From: Campylobacter concisus
GTDB taxonomy: Bacteria; Campylobacterota; Campylobacteria; Campylobacterales; Campylobacteraceae
Reading direction: 5' to 3'
Length of the DNA: 64,000 nucleotides
NCBI RefSeq assembly: GCF_003049735.1
Contig: NZ_PIRM01000005.1
Coordinates: forward strand, 1 to 64,000
Shown here: positions 16,478 through 26,300 of the stretch, piece after piece
Numbering within the stretch: the stretch's first letter is position 1
Layout: each line of letters opens with the position of its first letter
Made by a program: the position numbers and the translations under genes
The notes under the pieces: model-generated
The model's input: only the letters and a program-made list of their open reading frames with translations
What the model was told of the DNA's origin: nothing
Databases searched by the model: none

Positions 16478-16497
16478 CTGTGCTTTGCACAGTTTTT
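16478..16497 (+). terminator. Intrinsic terminator directly upstream of metE
   Basis: CTGTGC-TTT-GCACAG followed by TTTTT, ending 30 bases before the metE ATG. As it follows no full-length gene, it points to transcription attenuation of metE. The 5' arm GCTGTGC also occurs at 16338-16344, so the 3' arm has an alternative partner. Confidence 0.7.
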
Positions 16498-16527
16498 AGT
16501 ATAAATTTAAATTTAAAAAGGATAAAA

Positions 16528-18801
16528 ATGATAAAAAGTTATGTTTTAGGTTTTCCAAGAATCGGTGAAAAAAGAGAATTAAAGCGTGCGTTAGAGGGCT
16601 TTTGGGCTGGCAAAGAGGGTTTTAGTGAAGAGAATTTGCAAGAGACTGCAAAGACGCTTCGCCAAAGACACTGGAAATATCAACAAGACGCTGGCATTTC
16701 AGCTATTAGCGTTAATGATTTTTCATTTTACGACCTAATGCTTGATAACATCATCGCTTTTGGTGCCACACCTCCAAGATTTGCAAATTTAAGTGGTTCA
16801 GAGCAATATTTCGCTTGCTCAAGAGGCAACAAAAACGGCGTTGCTATGGAGATGACAAAGTGGTTTAACACAAATTACCACTACATCGTGCCAGAGCTTA
16901 GCAGCGAGAGCAAATTTAGCCTAAAAGCTGACAAAATTTTGGCTGAATACAAAGAGGCAAAGGCAAATGGCGTAAAAGGCAAGGTAAATTTGATCGGCCC
17001 TATCACATTTTTGGCTCTTTCAAAGACGACTGACGGCAGCTGCCCATTTAAGCACCTTGACGCGCTTGTAGGCGAGTACAAAAAGCTACTTGAGCAAATT
17101 TCTAAGCTTGATGACGAAATTTTAGTGCAGTTTGACGAGCCGATCTTTGTAACAGACAAAAATGAAAGCGACCTTTTACCACTTATCACAAAGGTTTATA
17201 ATGAGCTAACAAGCGTAGCTAGCAACGTTAAAATCGTATTTGCGACATATTTTGAACATGCGATCAAGGCAGTTAGCGAAGTGGCTAAAACTAAAATTTA
17301 CGGCATCGCACTTGACTTCATCCACGGCAAGAGAAATTTCGAAGTTCTTGAGACTATCAAAAATAGCCATTTGACGCTATTTGCGGGTGTGATAGACGGC
17401 AGAAATATCTGGAAAAGCAACATCGACGAAAAAGTAAAACTTGTAGGTGAAATTTCAGAAAAAATAGGCGTAAAAGACCTTTATATCGGTACTTCGTGCT
17501 CACTTCTACACGTGCCATACACTCTAAAATATGAAGAGAATTTAAACCCTGAGATCAAAAGCTGGCTAAGCTTTGCGGTCGAGAAGCTTGACGAGATCAA
17601 GATCATCACAAAACTTGCAAACGGCGAGAAGCTTGATGAGAGCGAAATAAAAATTTATGAAGAGAACAAAAATGCAGTTAAAACTCGCGCTACTTCAAAG
17701 CTCATCCACTCAGATAGCGTTCAAAGCCGTATCAAAAATTTAAGCAAATTTGAGCGTGACGAGAAATTTGAAGACCGTATCAAAATTCAACGCGAAACAC
17801 TAAAATACGGCATCTTGCCCACAACAACGATAGGTAGCTTCCCTCAAACGGTTGATCTTCGCGTACTTCGTCAAAATTTCAAAAAAGGTGAGATCGACGC
17901 GGCTGCTTATGAGGCAGGCATCAAAAAATATATCGATGAGTGTGTGAAATTCCAAGAAGATATCGGCCTAGACGTGCTAGTACACGGTGAGCCAGAGAGA
18001 AACGACATGGTCGAGTACTTTGGCGAGCAGATCAGCGGATATGCATTTAGCCAAAATGGCTGGGTACAAAGCTACGGCAGCCGCTGCGTCAAGCCACCAC
18101 TTCTCTTTGGTGACGTAAGCCGCCCAGAGCCGATGACTGTAAAATGGATGAAATACGCTCAAAGCATCACAAAACACGTAATGAAGGGCATGCTAACAGG
18201 TCCTGTAACGATGCTAAACTGGAGCTTTGTGCGTGATGACTTGCCAAGAAGCGAAGTAGCAAAACAGCTTGCACTTTGTATCTATGACGAGATCGCAGAC
18301 CTTCAAAATGCTGGCATCAGAGTGATCCAAGTCGATGAGGCAGCGTTTAAAGAGGGCTATCCGCTAAGAGCTGAAAATATCCCAGCTTATGAGAAATTTG
18401 CGGTTGATTGCTTTAAGCTTTCAGTAAGCTCGGCTGAGGCAAAAACTCAGATCCATACTCATATGTGCTACTCTGAATTTAACGATATTATTAAGACTAT
18501 CGAAGCTATGGATGCTGATGTTATTAGTATCGAGACTGCAAGAAGTGGCAACGAGCTACTTAAAATTTTCAAAGCCGTTGGCTACAAACAAGAGGTCGGA
18601 CCTGGCGTTTACGACATCCACAGTCCACGCGTGCCAAGTGTCGAGGAGATCGTCGCTCAGATCAAAGCTCTGCTTGAAGTCTTACCAAAAGAGCAGCTCT
18701 GGATCAACCCAGACTGCGGCCTAAAAACCAGAAAATGGGAAGAGGTCGAGCCAAGCCTTAAAAACATGGTAGAAGCCGTCAAGATCGTAAGAGGTCTATA
18801 A
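16528..18801 (+). CDS. metE: Cobalamin-independent methionine synthase
   Basis: A 757-aa two-barrel enzyme that moves a methyl group from 5-methyl-THF-triglutamate to homocysteine. The N-terminal barrel begins MIKSYVLGFPRIGEKRELK. The C-terminal barrel holds TTTIGSFPQT and the zinc ligands in HTHMCYSEF and NPDCGLKTR. The frame is open further upstream to 16480, but that ATG lies inside the terminator hairpin; the ATG at 16528 has AAAAGGA before it and gives the normal family N-terminus. metF follows after a strong hairpin. Likely regulated by the structured leader. Confidence 0.96.
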   Translation: MIKSYVLGFPRIGEKRELKRALEGFWAGKEGFSEENLQETAKTLRQRHWKYQQDAGISAISVNDFSFYDLMLDNIIAFGATPPRFANLSGSEQYFACSRGNKNGVAMEMTKWFNTNYHYIVPELSSESKFSLKADKILAEYKEAKANGVKGKVNLIGPITFLALSKTTDGSCPFKHLDALVGEYKKLLEQISKLDDEILVQFDEPIFVTDKNESDLLPLITKVYNELTSVASNVKIVFATYFEHAIKAVSEVAKTKIYGIALDFIHGKRNFEVLETIKNSHLTLFAGVIDGRNIWKSNIDEKVKLVGEISEKIGVKDLYIGTSCSLLHVPYTLKYEENLNPEIKSWLSFAVEKLDEIKIITKLANGEKLDESEIKIYEENKNAVKTRATSKLIHSDSVQSRIKNLSKFERDEKFEDRIKIQRETLKYGILPTTTIGSFPQTVDLRVLRQNFKKGEIDAAAYEAGIKKYIDECVKFQEDIGLDVLVHGEPERNDMVEYFGEQISGYAFSQNGWVQSYGSRCVKPPLLFGDVSRPEPMTVKWMKYAQSITKHVMKGMLTGPVTMLNWSFVRDDLPRSEVAKQLALCIYDEIADLQNAGIRVIQVDEAAFKEGYPLRAENIPAYEKFAVDCFKLSVSSAEAKTQIHTHMCYSEFNDIIKTIEAMDADVISIETARSGNELLKIFKAVGYKQEVGPGVYDIHSPRVPSVEEIVAQIKALLEVLPKEQLWINPDCGLKTRKWEEVEPSLKNMVEAVKIVRGL

Positions 18802-18807
18802 TACAAA

Positions 18808-18838
18808 TTTTAGCGTCTAGCAAGCCTAGGCGCTAAAC
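18808..18838 (+). terminator. Hairpin between metE and metF
   Basis: A 13-bp stem (TTTTAGCGTCTAG side with CTAGGCGCTAAA side, one G-U pair, loop CAAGC). No T-run follows, so partial termination or mRNA processing between metE and metF is more likely than full stop. Confidence 0.45.
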
Positions 18839-18866
18839 TCCGTTTAAATTTCAAAAAAGTTAGAAA

Positions 18867-19754
18867 ATGTTAAAAGATAAGATCATAAACAATGAAAGTG
18901 GCATAGTGCTTTATGGCCTAACGCCTCCAAAGGCTGAATTTGACGAGGCGAAGCTTAAAGAGATCGCTGCAAAATGGGACAAGAGGATCACGGATGTGCA
19001 GGCTGATGGCTTGGTGCTTTACGAGATCCAAGATGAAAGTAGCCGCATAAAAAGCGAGCGAACTTTTGAATTTAGCGATACATTAAGCCCTGAAATTTAC
19101 TATTCAAAATATCTAAATTTAAAAACACCAAGCATCTTTTATAGAGTCGCAAATAAATATAATGAGAGCGAATTTAGAGCAAATTTAGCCAAAAGTAGTA
19201 GCGATATAAATGTCTTTGTCGGCGTTGCTTCTGGCAAGGTAGAGCCCAAAATGAGCCTAGAGCGTGCTTATGAGATCGCTAGAGATGAGTTTAAAGAGCT
19301 TGTAGTTGGCGGTGTTTGCATAGCTGAGAGGCACGCTAAAAAGGGCGATGAAGAGCAAAGGATGAGCCAAAAGGCCAAAATGGGGGCAAAATTTTTCATC
19401 TCGCAGGCAGTTTTTGATATAAATTTGGCTAAAAATTTACTAACAAGCGTGGCAAAAAGTGGGTTAAATTTGCCTATTATTTTGACATTTACGACTTGTG
19501 GCACGCCAAAAACACTAGAGTTTATCAAGTGGCTTGGCATAAGCGTTGATGAAAAGAGCGAGAAAAGGATGCTTGAGAGTAATAATTTTTTAGCCACGGC
19601 ATCGCAAATTTGCCTTGAAAATTTCGCAGAGCTTTATAAATTTGCCAAAAAGCTTGGTGTAAATATCGGAGTCAATGTTGAAAGTGTAATGGCAAAAAGA
19701 GCCGAGATCGAAGCGAGTCTAGAGCTAACACACAAGATGAGAGAGGTGTTTTGA
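18867..19754 (+). CDS. metF: Methylenetetrahydrofolate reductase family protein
   Basis: A 295-aa TIM-barrel protein. Family features are YGLTPPKAEFD near the N-terminus, the DVQADGLVLYEIQDESSR segment that corresponds to the folate-binding strand, GAKFFISQAVFD and LPIILTFTTCGTPKTLEF. It would supply the 5-methyl-THF used by MetE, whose gene lies 65 bases upstream. It is a divergent form without the exact E. coli MetF motifs, so reductase activity is likely but not certain. Confidence 0.8.
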   Translation: MLKDKIINNESGIVLYGLTPPKAEFDEAKLKEIAAKWDKRITDVQADGLVLYEIQDESSRIKSERTFEFSDTLSPEIYYSKYLNLKTPSIFYRVANKYNESEFRANLAKSSSDINVFVGVASGKVEPKMSLERAYEIARDEFKELVVGGVCIAERHAKKGDEEQRMSQKAKMGAKFFISQAVFDINLAKNLLTSVAKSGLNLPIILTFTTCGTPKTLEFIKWLGISVDEKSEKRMLESNNFLATASQICLENFAELYKFAKKLGVNIGVNVESVMAKRAEIEASLELTHKMREVF

Positions 19755-19774
19755 TAGTTTAAAAGCTATCAAAA
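19749..19774 (+). terminator. Terminator after metF
   Basis: The stem TTTTGATAG/CTATCAAAA overlaps the metF stop codon and is followed by CTTATATTTTA. It marks the boundary between the methionine genes and the glycan locus. Confidence 0.6.
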
Positions 19775-19865
19775 CTTATATTTTAGATGATTTTAGTAAG
19801 TTCTTAGTCTTTTTTAGCTTTAATTATATAAGATTTTTAAGCTCATTTTAAAGTAGATAAAATTT

Positions 19866-21236
19866 ATGACAAATATATTATTATGTGGTGGTTCTGGTAC
19901 GAGGTTGTGGCCTATTAGCAGGACTTTGATGCCAAAACAATTTATTAAATTATTTGATGACAGGTCACTTTTTCAGCTAACTGCACTACGAAATAGTGAA
20001 ATTTGTGACAATACATTTGTGATTACAAATATCGATCATTACTACTTGGCGATGGATCAGATAGAAAATTTAAATATCACAAATTTTAAATATCTACTTG
20101 AGCCAGTTGGTAGAAATACTGCACCAGCGATCACACTAGCTTGCCTCGCACTTGATCCAAATGAGATTGTTTTAGTAACGCCATCGGATCATTTGATAAA
20201 AGAGATTAAAGCATACCACATAAGCGTAAAAGCCGCAAAGGAGCTGGCAGAGCAAAATTTTTTGGTTACTTTTGGCATAAAGCCAAGGTCGCCCGAGACA
20301 GGATTTGGATATATAGAGAGCTATAATGGCGATGTAAAGGCCTTTTATGAAAAGCCAGACTATGAAAGGGCAGTGAAATTTCTAAAAGATCAAAATTTCT
20401 ACTGGAATTCAGGTATGTTTGTCTTTAAGGCAGGCGTTTTCTTGGATCAGATGAAAATTTTTGCTCCTGAGATATTTGAAGCATGCAAAGTAGCTTTTGG
20501 CAACGCAAAAAAAGACGAATTTGATATTAAAATAGACACTACCGATATGCAAAATATCCCACAAAATAGCATAGATTATGCTGTAATGGAAAAGTCTGGT
20601 ATTGTAAAAATGGTAGTACTAGATGCGCCTTGGAGTGATCTTGGAAGTTTTGATAGTTTGGATGAGCAGCTACCAAAAGATATCAATGGAAACACAATAA
20701 ATAGCGATCTGGTGCAGATAAATTCTCACAATAATCTAGTCCTATCTAGTGGCAAAAAAATAGCTTTAATAGATGTCGATGATTTAACTGTGGTTGATAC
20801 GAAAGACGCTCTTTTGATATCTAAAAAATCCTCTAGCCAAAAAGTAAAAAATGTGGTGGAAATTTTAAAAGAGGAGAGTTCTGAGCTTTGTAATGCTCAT
20901 GTTACGACAAATAGGCCTTGGGGAAACTATACTGTCCTTGAAAATCAAGATGGTTATAAGATAAAGATAATAGAGGTAAAACCTGGCAAAAGACTATCTT
21001 TGCAAAAGCATTTTCATAGAAATGAGCATTGGATAGTACTGTCAGGTAGCGCCACCGTTACGATAGGTGAGACAACTAGACTCGTTTGTCCTAATGAGTC
21101 TATCTATATAAAAATGGGTGAAGTTCATAGGCTGTCTAATGAAGGAAAAATTCCTGTGGTTTTAATAGAAGCTCAGGTCGGTGAATATACAGGTGAAGAT
21201 GATATAATTCGCCTAGATGATGATTTTAAAAGGTGA
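19866..21236 (+). CDS. manC: Mannose-1-phosphate guanylyltransferase / mannose-6-phosphate isomerase
   Basis: A 456-aa bifunctional enzyme. The GT-A nucleotidyltransferase domain (about 1-270) starts LLCGGSGTRLWPISR and includes PVGRNTAPAI, VTPSDHLI and FYWNSGMF. The cupin isomerase domain (about 335-450) has NRPWGNYTVLE and the metal-site pattern HFHRNEHWIVLSG. It makes GDP-mannose for gmd and fcl, which follow at 3-base gaps. First gene of the glycan locus; an AT-rich region with TATAAG and GATAAAAT boxes precedes it. Confidence 0.95.
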   Translation: MTNILLCGGSGTRLWPISRTLMPKQFIKLFDDRSLFQLTALRNSEICDNTFVITNIDHYYLAMDQIENLNITNFKYLLEPVGRNTAPAITLACLALDPNEIVLVTPSDHLIKEIKAYHISVKAAKELAEQNFLVTFGIKPRSPETGFGYIESYNGDVKAFYEKPDYERAVKFLKDQNFYWNSGMFVFKAGVFLDQMKIFAPEIFEACKVAFGNAKKDEFDIKIDTTDMQNIPQNSIDYAVMEKSGIVKMVVLDAPWSDLGSFDSLDEQLPKDINGNTINSDLVQINSHNNLVLSSGKKIALIDVDDLTVVDTKDALLISKKSSSQKVKNVVEILKEESSELCNAHVTTNRPWGNYTVLENQDGYKIKIIEVKPGKRLSLQKHFHRNEHWIVLSGSATVTIGETTRLVCPNESIYIKMGEVHRLSNEGKIPVVLIEAQVGEYTGEDDIIRLDDDFKR

Positions 21237-21239
21237 TTT

Positions 21240-22382
21240 ATGGATAAAAAAGTAGCATTAATAACTGGTATAACTGGTCAAGATGGATCGTATCTGGCAG
21301 AATTTTTACTAAAAAAAGGTTATATAGTCCATGGTATAAAAAGGCGAACGAGCCTTTTTAATACAGACAGAATAGATCATCTTTATCAAGATCCACACGT
21401 TGATAATAGAAACTTTTTCTTGCACTATGGTGATATGACGGACTCTATGAATTTAACAAGGATCATTCAAGAAGTACAGCCAGATGAAATTTATAACCTA
21501 GCTGCCATGAGTCACGTGCATGTTAGCTTTGAAACTCCAGAATATGTCGCAAATGCTGATGGCACAGGTACTCTTAGACTACTTGAAGCTATAAGGATAT
21601 TAGGACTTGAGAAAAAGACTAAAATTTATCAAGCCTCTACATCTGAGCTTTACGGAAAAGTGCAAGAGACGCCGCAAAGCGAAACGACGCCATTTTATCC
21701 CAGAAGCCCTTATGCAGTCGCAAAGATGTATGCATACTGGATAACGGTTAATTATAGAGAGGCTTATGGCATTTTTGCTTGTAATGGCATATTATTTAAT
21801 CACGAATCACCAGTTAGAGGCGAGACATTCGTAACCAGAAAGATCACAAGAGCAGCTAGTAAGATAGCGCTTGGGCTTCAAGACAAGCTTTATCTTGGAA
21901 ATTTAGACGCTAAAAGAGACTGGGGTCACGCAAAAGACTATGTAAAGATGATGTGGATGATACTACAAGCTCCAGAGCCAGAAGACTGGGTGATAGCAAC
22001 TGGACAAACAACAGCGGTTAGAGATTTCGTAAAATTTGCATTTGCTTATGCTGGTATAAATTTGATATTTGAAGGGGCTGGCGTAGATGAGGTAGGAGTC
22101 GTGTACTCACTAAATTTTGAAAAAGCAAAAGAGTTAAATTTAAATTTGTCCCATTTAAATATCGGACAAACTGTGGTTTGTGTGGATCCAAGATATTTTA
22201 GACCAACAGAGGTTGATTTGCTGCTTGGAGATCCTAGTAAAGCAGAGAAAAAGCTAGGCTGGAAGAGAGAATTTAACCTTCAAGATCTAGTAAATGACAT
22301 GATGAAGTCGGACTTAAAACTCATGACAAAAGATCTCTATCTAAAAGATGGCGGATATGAGACAATGAGCTATTTTGAGTAA
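21240..22382 (+). CDS. gmd: GDP-mannose 4,6-dehydratase
   Basis: A 380-aa extended SDR. The Rossmann motif is [13 protein letters not shown], the catalytic threonine region is [10 protein letters not shown], and [13 protein letters not shown] carries the Y/K pair; [16 protein letters not shown] is a Gmd signature. It turns GDP-mannose into GDP-4-keto-6-deoxymannose. Starts 3 bases after manC and is followed 3 bases later by fcl. Confidence 0.96.
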   Translation: MDKKVALITGITGQDGSYLAEFLLKKGYIVHGIKRRTSLFNTDRIDHLYQDPHVDNRNFFLHYGDMTDSMNLTRIIQEVQPDEIYNLAAMSHVHVSFETPEYVANADGTGTLRLLEAIRILGLEKKTKIYQASTSELYGKVQETPQSETTPFYPRSPYAVAKMYAYWITVNYREAYGIFACNGILFNHESPVRGETFVTRKITRAASKIALGLQDKLYLGNLDAKRDWGHAKDYVKMMWMILQAPEPEDWVIATGQTTAVRDFVKFAFAYAGINLIFEGAGVDEVGVVYSLNFEKAKELNLNLSHLNIGQTVVCVDPRYFRPTEVDLLLGDPSKAEKKLGWKREFNLQDLVNDMMKSDLKLMTKDLYLKDGGYETMSYFE

Positions 22383-22385
22383 AAA

Positions 22386-23432
22386 ATGGATAAAAATAGT
22401 AAGATTTATGTAGCAGGACACAAGGGTCTGGTAGGCTCTGCTATAGTAAAAAATTTACGATCAAAAGGCTATGAAAATATAATCACAAGAACTCATGGCG
22501 AGCTTGATCTTATGGATCAAAAAGCTGTTTGTGAGTTTTTTGAAAAAGAAAAGCCCGAGTATGTAGTGCTAGCTGCTGCAAAGGTCGGTGGAATAGTAGC
22601 TAATAGCACTTATAGGGCTGATTTTATATATGAAAACTTACAAATTCAAAATAATGTGATCCATCAAAGTTATGTGCATAAGGTAAAAAAACTATTATTT
22701 CTGGGAAGTACTTGCATATATCCTAAAAATGCCCCACAGCCAATGAGCGAAGATGTGCTTTTGACATCTCCACTTGAATACACAAATGAGCCATATGCGA
22801 TCGCTAAAATAGCCGGGATAAAGATGTGTGAGAGCTATAATCTGCAGTATGGTACAAATTTTATATCTGTTATGCCTACAAATTTATATGGTCCAAACGA
22901 CAACTTTGATCTAGAAACCTCGCATGTTTTGCCGGCGCTTATAAGAAAGATACACCTAGCAAAACTTTTAAGCGAAGAAAAATTTGATGCAGTGATAAAA
23001 GATCTAAAAGCAAAAGATCCAAATGAAGCTATGGCTTATCTTGGTAAATTTGGCATTTCAAAAGATAGAGTAGAAATTTGGGGCACAGGAAAACCTAGGC
23101 GAGAGTTTCTATATTCAGAAGATATGGCTGATGCTTGCGTATTTTTATTGGAAAATAGAGACTTTAAAGATACTCATGACAAAAATAGCAAAGAGATAAG
23201 AAATACACATATAAATATAGGAACTGGCAAAGATATCTCTATAAAAGAGCTAGCAAATTTGGTTAAAAATATAATTGGCTTTAAAGGCGAGCTATATTTT
23301 AATGATAGCAAGCCTGATGGTATGATACTAAAACTAACGGACCCTTCTAAGCTCCACTCTCTTGGCTGGAAACATAAGGTAGAGCTTGAAGATGGATTAA
23401 AGACACTTTATGAGTGGTATTTAAATGACTAA
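22386..23432 (+). CDS. fcl: GDP-L-fucose synthase
   Basis: A 348-aa SDR epimerase/reductase with [49 protein letters not shown] and [12 protein letters not shown]. It completes GDP-L-fucose synthesis from the Gmd product. Family members with an insertion of this kind (residues about 195-225) also occur for other 6-deoxyhexoses, so fucose is probable rather than proven. It overlaps the flippase gene by 8 bases. Confidence 0.92.
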   Translation: MDKNSKIYVAGHKGLVGSAIVKNLRSKGYENIITRTHGELDLMDQKAVCEFFEKEKPEYVVLAAAKVGGIVANSTYRADFIYENLQIQNNVIHQSYVHKVKKLLFLGSTCIYPKNAPQPMSEDVLLTSPLEYTNEPYAIAKIAGIKMCESYNLQYGTNFISVMPTNLYGPNDNFDLETSHVLPALIRKIHLAKLLSEEKFDAVIKDLKAKDPNEAMAYLGKFGISKDRVEIWGTGKPRREFLYSEDMADACVFLLENRDFKDTHDKNSKEIRNTHINIGTGKDISIKELANLVKNIIGFKGELYFNDSKPDGMILKLTDPSKLHSLGWKHKVELEDGLKTLYEWYLND

Positions 23433-25113
23433 TTTGAAAAAGCTATTAGCAATAACAACAAGACAAGAAAAGAAAAATTTTATTATTTTGATTTTTATGA
23501 GTATTTTTTTGTCAGTTATTGAAACCGTTGGAATATCTGCTATTATGCCGTTTATTACCTTAGCATCAGATCCATCAAAAATAGTTGGTAACGAATATTC
23601 AAAAAAAATTTATGACTTTTTTGACTTTTCTACTACTACTAATTTTATGATTTTTTTTGGTCTTTTTTTAATAGGTTTTTATATTTTTAGAGCTTTTTAC
23701 TCGATGTTTTATAATTATTTGCTTAATAAATTTGCATTTGGAAGATTTCATTCTTTTGCATTTAGACTTTTTAAAAACTATACAAATTTACCATATAAAA
23801 AGTTTGTAAAAAGAAATAGTTCGGAACTAATAAAGACTATTGTAAATGAAGCTTCAAACCTTTCTTTTTATATGCAAAGTTTACTTTTGATTTTCTCAGA
23901 GTTTTTTACAGTGTTGCTGCTATATGTCTTATTGCTTTTAATGGACTGGAGAATGACTCTAATTTTAACAATTCTTCTAGGAATAAAGGTGTTTTTTTTG
24001 ATATCTTTTTTAAAAAAAAAGATAGAGAAGGAAGGATCCAGAAGATCAACAATGCAATCAAAAATTTATAAAATTTTAAATGAAACATTTGGAAATTTTA
24101 AAATTATAAAACTTATACAGAATGAACAAAAACTTTATAGTGAATTTTCTAGTATAAGCTATGGCTATGCAAAAGCCAATATTGTAAGCAATACTTTAAG
24201 CCAACTACCTAGACTCTCGTTAGAAACGATTGGGTTTGGTGTTCTTATAGGAATTGTTGTCTACGTTCTTTTTAAATATAATGATGCAAACTTTGTTTTG
24301 CCAATTATTTCTATGTATGCTCTAGCTTTGTATAGAATTCTTCCTGCTTTAAATAGAATACTTTCTAACTACAATACTCTTGTATTTTTATCTAACTCTC
24401 TTGATATTGTATATAGTGATCTTAGCTATACTCCACAAGTAGAAGGTGAAAATTATATAGATTTTAAAAACGAAATAGAGTTAACAAATATAAGCTTTGA
24501 ATATAATAAAAATAAAAAGGTCCTTAAAAATATCAATATAACTATAAATAAAGGCGATAAAGTTGCTTTTGTAGGAGAGAGTGGGAGTGGAAAGTCCACA
24601 CTAGTTGACTTAATTATCGGATTATATAAACCTCTTAGTGGTGAAATAATCATAGATGGCAAGAAATTAACTTCTGATAATATAAAATCTTATAGATCAA
24701 AAGTAGGCTATATACCGCAATCGATATATCTTTTTGATGGTACAGTCGGAGAAAATGTGGCTTTTGGCTATGAATATGATAAAGAAAGAATAATAAAAGT
24801 CTTAAAGAAGGCTAATATATATGATTTCTTATCCTCAAAAGAAGGGATAGACACACTGGTTGGAGATGGTGGAATTCAGTTGAGTGGCGGACAAAAACAA
24901 AGAATAGGAATAGCTAGAGCTCTATATAGTGACCCCGAAATTTTAGTATTAGATGAAGCAACAAGTGCTTTAGATAACAAAACAGAAGCAAAAATAATGG
25001 ACGAGATATATGAAATAAGTCAAGATAAGACATTATTAATAATTGCACACAGATTAAGTACAATTGAAAGGTGTGATAGGAAGATAATGCTATCTAATGG
25101 AAAAATAATATGA
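23425..25113 (+). CDS. ABC-type lipid-linked oligosaccharide flippase (PglK/Wzk-like)
   Basis: A 562-aa half-transporter. The membrane domain (about 1-320) has about six helices. The ATPase domain has Walker [11 protein letters not shown]-loop [11 protein letters not shown], signature LSGGQKQR, Walker [13 protein letters not shown] and switch H in IIAHRLST. It resembles PglK of Campylobacter and Wzk of Helicobacter, which flip undecaprenyl-linked glycans to the periplasm. Position within the glycan locus supports export of the sugar chain built here. It overlaps fcl (8 bases) and legB (ATGA). Confidence 0.88.
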   Translation: MTNLKKLLAITTRQEKKNFIILIFMSIFLSVIETVGISAIMPFITLASDPSKIVGNEYSKKIYDFFDFSTTTNFMIFFGLFLIGFYIFRAFYSMFYNYLLNKFAFGRFHSFAFRLFKNYTNLPYKKFVKRNSSELIKTIVNEASNLSFYMQSLLLIFSEFFTVLLLYVLLLLMDWRMTLILTILLGIKVFFLISFLKKKIEKEGSRRSTMQSKIYKILNETFGNFKIIKLIQNEQKLYSEFSSISYGYAKANIVSNTLSQLPRLSLETIGFGVLIGIVVYVLFKYNDANFVLPIISMYALALYRILPALNRILSNYNTLVFLSNSLDIVYSDLSYTPQVEGENYIDFKNEIELTNISFEYNKNKKVLKNINITINKGDKVAFVGESGSGKSTLVDLIIGLYKPLSGEIIIDGKKLTSDNIKSYRSKVGYIPQSIYLFDGTVGENVAFGYEYDKERIIKVLKKANIYDFLSSKEGIDTLVGDGGIQLSGGQKQRIGIARALYSDPEILVLDEATSALDNKTEAKIMDEIYEISQDKTLLIIAHRLSTIERCDRKIMLSNGKII

Positions 25114-26300
25114 ACAATATCTTAAGACTAATAGGACGCACGAAAAATCTCTTTGAGGATGATATAAATGCACTTGATAAAGACCTAAAAGAGATAGTTT
25201 CAAGCTCAAGCTTTCTAGTTATCGGTGGGGCAGGATCTATAGGCTCTGCCGTGACAAAAGAGATCTTTATAAGAGATCCAAAAAAGCTCTACGTCGTCGA
25301 CATCTCTGAAAACAACCTTGTCGAGCTAGTACGTGACATAAGAAGCGAGGTTGGATATATAAATGGTGACTTTAAAACTTTTGCCATAGATGTTGCAAGT
25401 GCCGAATTTGACGCACTTTTAGAGCAAAGTGGTGGATTTGACTATGTGTTAAATTTATCAGCGCTAAAGCATGTTAGAAGCGAAAAAGACCCATTTACAC
25501 TCATGAGAATGCTTGAAACAAATATCTTTAACACCGACAAAACACTAGCACAAGCCTTTGGTATGAAGTCAAAAAAATATTTCTGCGTTAGCACCGATAA
25601 GGCTGCAAACCCTGTAAATTTAATGGGAGCTAGCAAGCGCATCATGGAGATGTTTGCGTTTAGACACTCTTTAAATATCAACGTCTCAATGGCTAGATTT
25701 GCAAACGTGGCATTTAGCGACGGTTCACTTCTTTTTGGCTTTCAAAAACGCATAGAAAAATCTCAGCCCATAGTCGCCCCAAACGATGTCAGGCGCTATT
25801 TTTTAACACCAAAAGAGAGTGGTGAGCTTTGTCTTTTAAGCACTATTTTTGGCGAAAATAGAGATATATTTTTTCCAAAATTAGATGAAAATTTAGACCT
25901 CATAACATTTAGTGAGATAGCCAAGCGATACTTAGAAAATTTAGGCTACAAGCCATTTTTGTGTGAAAATGAGGAGGAAGCCAGAAAGCTTGCGAAAGTG
26001 CTTCCAAAAGATGGACTTTACCCTTGCCTTTTTGCGTCTAGCGACACGACTGGAGAGAAGGACTATGAGGAGTTTTTCGTTGACGGCGAGAGACTTGACA
26101 TGCAAAGGCTTCAAAATATCGGTATCGTCAAAAATGATGCAAATTTTGACAGGAAGAAGCTAGAAATTTTTAAAAACAATATTTTAAATTTAAAATCAAG
26201 CTTGACATGGAGCAAAGAGGACATTTTGCGCGAAGTTTTCGAGCTTATGCCGAATTTTATGCATAAAGAAACAGGAAAGTATCTCGATGAGAAAATGTGA
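25110..26300 (+). CDS. legB: NDP-GlcNAc 4,6-dehydratase of legionaminic acid synthesis
   Basis: A 396-aa SDR of the CapD/PglF short type: GGAGSIGSAVTKE Rossmann motif at about 40-52, NLSALKHVRSE, CVSTDKAANPVNLMGASKR and FANVAFSDGSLLFGF. In C. jejuni LegB acts on GDP-GlcNAc and makes the 4-keto-6-deoxy sugar that LegC aminates. The start ATG overlaps the flippase stop (ATGA). The gene next to it is a LegC aminotransferase, which supports this role over generic PglF. Confidence 0.88.
   Translation: MNNILRLIGRTKNLFEDDINALDKDLKEIVSSSSFLVIGGAGSIGSAVTKEIFIRDPKKLYVVDISENNLVELVRDIRSEVGYINGDFKTFAIDVASAEFDALLEQSGGFDYVLNLSALKHVRSEKDPFTLMRMLETNIFNTDKTLAQAFGMKSKKYFCVSTDKAANPVNLMGASKRIMEMFAFRHSLNINVSMARFANVAFSDGSLLFGFQKRIEKSQPIVAPNDVRRYFLTPKESGELCLLSTIFGENRDIFFPKLDENLDLITFSEIAKRYLENLGYKPFLCENEEEARKLAKVLPKDGLYPCLFASSDTTGEKDYEEFFVDGERLDMQRLQNIGIVKNDANFDRKKLEIFKNNILNLKSSLTWSKEDILREVFELMPNFMHKETGKYLDEKM

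Noticed and set aside
16480..16527. Extension of metE to an upstream in-frame ATG (773 codons)
   Set aside because: The ATG lies inside the terminator hairpin, has no RBS and adds 16 residues absent from MetE proteins; ATG 16528 has a good RBS.
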